Shown: piece after piece, positions 5,832 through 6,877 of the stretch
Layout of the letters: each line of letters starts with the position of its first letter
How positions within the stretch are numbered: the stretch's first letter is position 1
NCBI GenBank assembly: GCA_018667205.1
Contig: JABIVN010000535.1
Span: 1-6,877 of the forward strand
Direction of reading: 5' to 3'
From: Gammaproteobacteria bacterium
GTDB lineage: Bacteria; Pseudomonadota; Gammaproteobacteria; Pseudomonadales; Azotimanducaceae
DNA length: 6,877 nucleotides
Notes under the pieces: generated by a model
Told to the model about the DNA's origin: nothing
The model's database searches: none
Seen by the model: the letters and a program-made list of their open reading frames with translations, nothing else
Program-made: the position numbers and the translations under genes

Positions 5832-6590
5832 TTATCCTGTCATTCGTTTGTGTAACGGCGGTTGATCGCCGATGGTGATTTCTTCCCCTACCCAGGCACC
5901 AAAATTCTCGCCCGTTCGACCGCTGGCTATAATATCCATCATCTGGCTGGCGATGTCTTCCGGCTTCATCACAACAGCGGCCATTTCCTCTGGAAGTTCG
6001 TTAGTTGGAAATAAACCCCTCAGCATTGGTGTGTCTGTAGCACCCATGCACATGCCATTAACTTTCACGTTGTCCTTCTCCAGATACTCTGCCCAGGCAT
6101 CTGTAAAGCCATTCAGCGCCCACTTCGACGCATTGTACAGGTCTGTATCCGGCTGGTTAGTACCATCACTCTTTGCCGGCATTACATAGTAAGTCGACAC
6201 ATTGATGATATGGCCACCGTCTTTTTGAAGGAACGGTACAACCGCCCGAGAGAGCATCATGACACCCTTGAGATTAGTATCCATGATGTAGTCCCAATCA
6301 TCGATCGCCTGTTGCCATGTACTGTCGACGGGTGTCTTTTTCCAGGTACCAGCATTGTTAACCAGTATCGCTATTGCGCCCATATCAGATGCCTTCGCGA
6401 CAACGCTTTCGACATCCTCACGTTTTGAAACATCCGCTATCAGTGCGGTAACGCCAGGCACATCAAAAACTTCTTTTTTTACATCAAAACCAAGAACCTT
6501 GTAACCCTCTGCCGCAAGCCGAATAGCAAATGCCCGCCCAAGGCCCTGCGCCGCGCCGCTCACAATCGCTACTTTTCCTGAAAGGCTCAT
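5832..6590 (-). CDS. Short-chain dehydrogenase/reductase SDR3 with CMGATD motif
   Basis: This complete SDR has 252 residues. Motifs: SGAAQGLG at 11-18, Asp36 at the end of the second beta strand (GFDV), which favours NAD(H), NNAG at 78-81, Asn106 in NLKG, Ser132 in NVSTYY, and Tyr152-x3-Lys156 in YNASK. Two features are unusual. The Ser-to-Tyr interval is 20 residues, not about 13, with an inserted polar segment at 137-150. The usual PG after the NxV strand is replaced by CMGATDTPMLR at 181-191. The C-terminus ends HKRMTG, without the common GG-rich end. AGGAG lies 7 nt upstream of the ATG, inside the last codons of SDR4, and the two genes overlap by ATGA. Oxidation of a secondary alcohol with NAD in a degradation pathway is the likeliest role (inference). 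Confidence 0.93.
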   Translation of the reverse strand: MSLSGKVAIVSGAAQGLGRAFAIRLAAEGYKVLGFDVKKEVFDVPGVTALIADVSKREDVESVVAKASDMGAIAILVNNAGTWKKTPVDSTWQQAIDDWDYIMDTNLKGVMMLSRAVVPFLQKDGGHIINVSTYYVMPAKSDGTNQPDTDLYNASKWALNGFTDAWAEYLEKDNVKVNGMCMGATDTPMLRGLFPTNELPEEMAAVVMKPEDIASQMMDIIASGRTGENFGAWVGEEITIGDQPPLHKRMTG

Positions 6591-6877
6591 GATGACTCTC
6601 CTAAGCGTACCTGCTCTGGAACGACATAAACATGGTCATGTGCAGGTTCCAATTTAACAGGCCGTCCAATGCAGAAGTTAACGTTCTGTGCATTTCGTCC
6701 TGAAGGGCCTTCTTCCAACATATCAATCATTGCCTGGGCATTGTCTTCAGCCCGCATCCAACTTGCAACTTCCTCTTCTGACGGGTCAAAGTTGTGAAAA
6801 CTCCGCAGCATATGTGAATCAGTTGCGCCCATACAAAAAGCGTTGACCCTAATATTGTGCGGAGCAAGCGCTTTTGC
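6587..6877 (-). CDS. Short-chain dehydrogenase/reductase SDR4, N-terminus cut by window edge
   Basis: Only the last 96 residues are in the window; the frame stays open to the right edge, so the glycine motif and catalytic Tyr-Lys are not visible. The visible part aligns with SDR3 from the NIRVNAFCMGATD strand onward: both have CMGATD[ST]x-MLR, then an acidic helix, then a PED/AED-type segment and a methionine-rich helix (MIDML here, MMDII in SDR3). The classical SDR PG is replaced by MG in both. The tail after residue 70 of the visible part is unlike that of SDR3. It is the first gene of the visible minus-strand operon and overlaps SDR3 by ATGA. The SDR assignment rests mainly on this paralogy. 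Whether it keeps catalytic residues is unknown. Confidence 0.85.
   Translation of the reverse strand, partial: AKALAPHNIRVNAFCMGATDSHMLRSFHNFDPSEEEVASWMRAEDNAQAMIDMLEEGPSGRNAQNVNFCIGRPVKLEPAHDHVYVVPEQVRLGESS
6598..6602 (-). promoter_or_regulatory. Shine-Dalgarno site of SDR3, inside SDR4
   Basis: AGGAG on the minus strand, 7 nt before the SDR3 ATG. It is embedded in the codons for the last residues of SDR4 (LGESS). With the ATGA overlap it indicates coupled translation of the two SDRs. Confidence 0.7.

Noticed and set aside
5872..6189. Plus-strand open frame antisense to SDR3
   Set aside because: It lies opposite the YxxxK and CMGATD regions of SDR3 and has no recognisable protein features.

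Overview
The window looks like a piece of a bacterial catabolic gene cluster, probably from a proteobacterium and perhaps a marine gammaproteobacterium. That placement is inferred from tightly packed genes, clear Shine-Dalgarno sites, balanced base composition and the protein styles; nothing in the window fixes the taxon. I see no RNA gene, transposase, CRISPR array or phage gene.

Layout. (1) Positions 1-1912, minus strand: a soluble cytochrome P450 (743-1912) followed by a short-chain dehydrogenase/reductase (SDR1, 1-621) that is cut by the window edge. (2) Positions 1913-2044: a compact divergent promoter region. It holds two TACAAT -10-like boxes facing outwards, a tandem 9-bp repeat between them, and a perfect 6-bp inverted repeat. 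(3) Positions 2045-3792, plus strand: a second, very different cytochrome P450 (2045-3367), then a small DUF952-family protein (3382-3792) 14 nt downstream. (4) Positions 3793-3854: a convergent junction with an 11-bp bulged hairpin. (5) Positions 3855-6877, minus strand: a four-gene operon read from the right edge, SDR4 (partial), SDR3, SDR2 and a thiolase. Its junctions are an ATGA overlap, a 14-nt gap and a 1-nt gap.

Working together (inference). P450s hydroxylate an unactivated carbon, SDRs oxidise the alcohol to a ketone or act as 3-hydroxyacyl-CoA-type dehydrogenases, and a degradative thiolase cleaves a 3-ketoacyl-CoA. Two P450s, four SDRs and one thiolase therefore fit the breakdown of a hydrophobic, possibly alicyclic, terpenoid or steroid-like compound through CoA thioesters. 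The substrate cannot be read from the sequence. No ferredoxin, ferredoxin reductase, CoA ligase, acyl-CoA dehydrogenase, hydratase or transcription factor lies in the window, so partners must be encoded elsewhere.

Most interesting points: the two P450s carry opposite heme-propionate motif sets (HxxxR with FGxGxHxCxG, against WxxxR with FxxGxRxCxG); a DUF952 protein is coupled to a P450; SDR3 and SDR4 are adjacent paralogs sharing an unusual CMGATD motif where SDRs normally have PG; and the thiolase keeps its catalytic residues but has altered loops around them.
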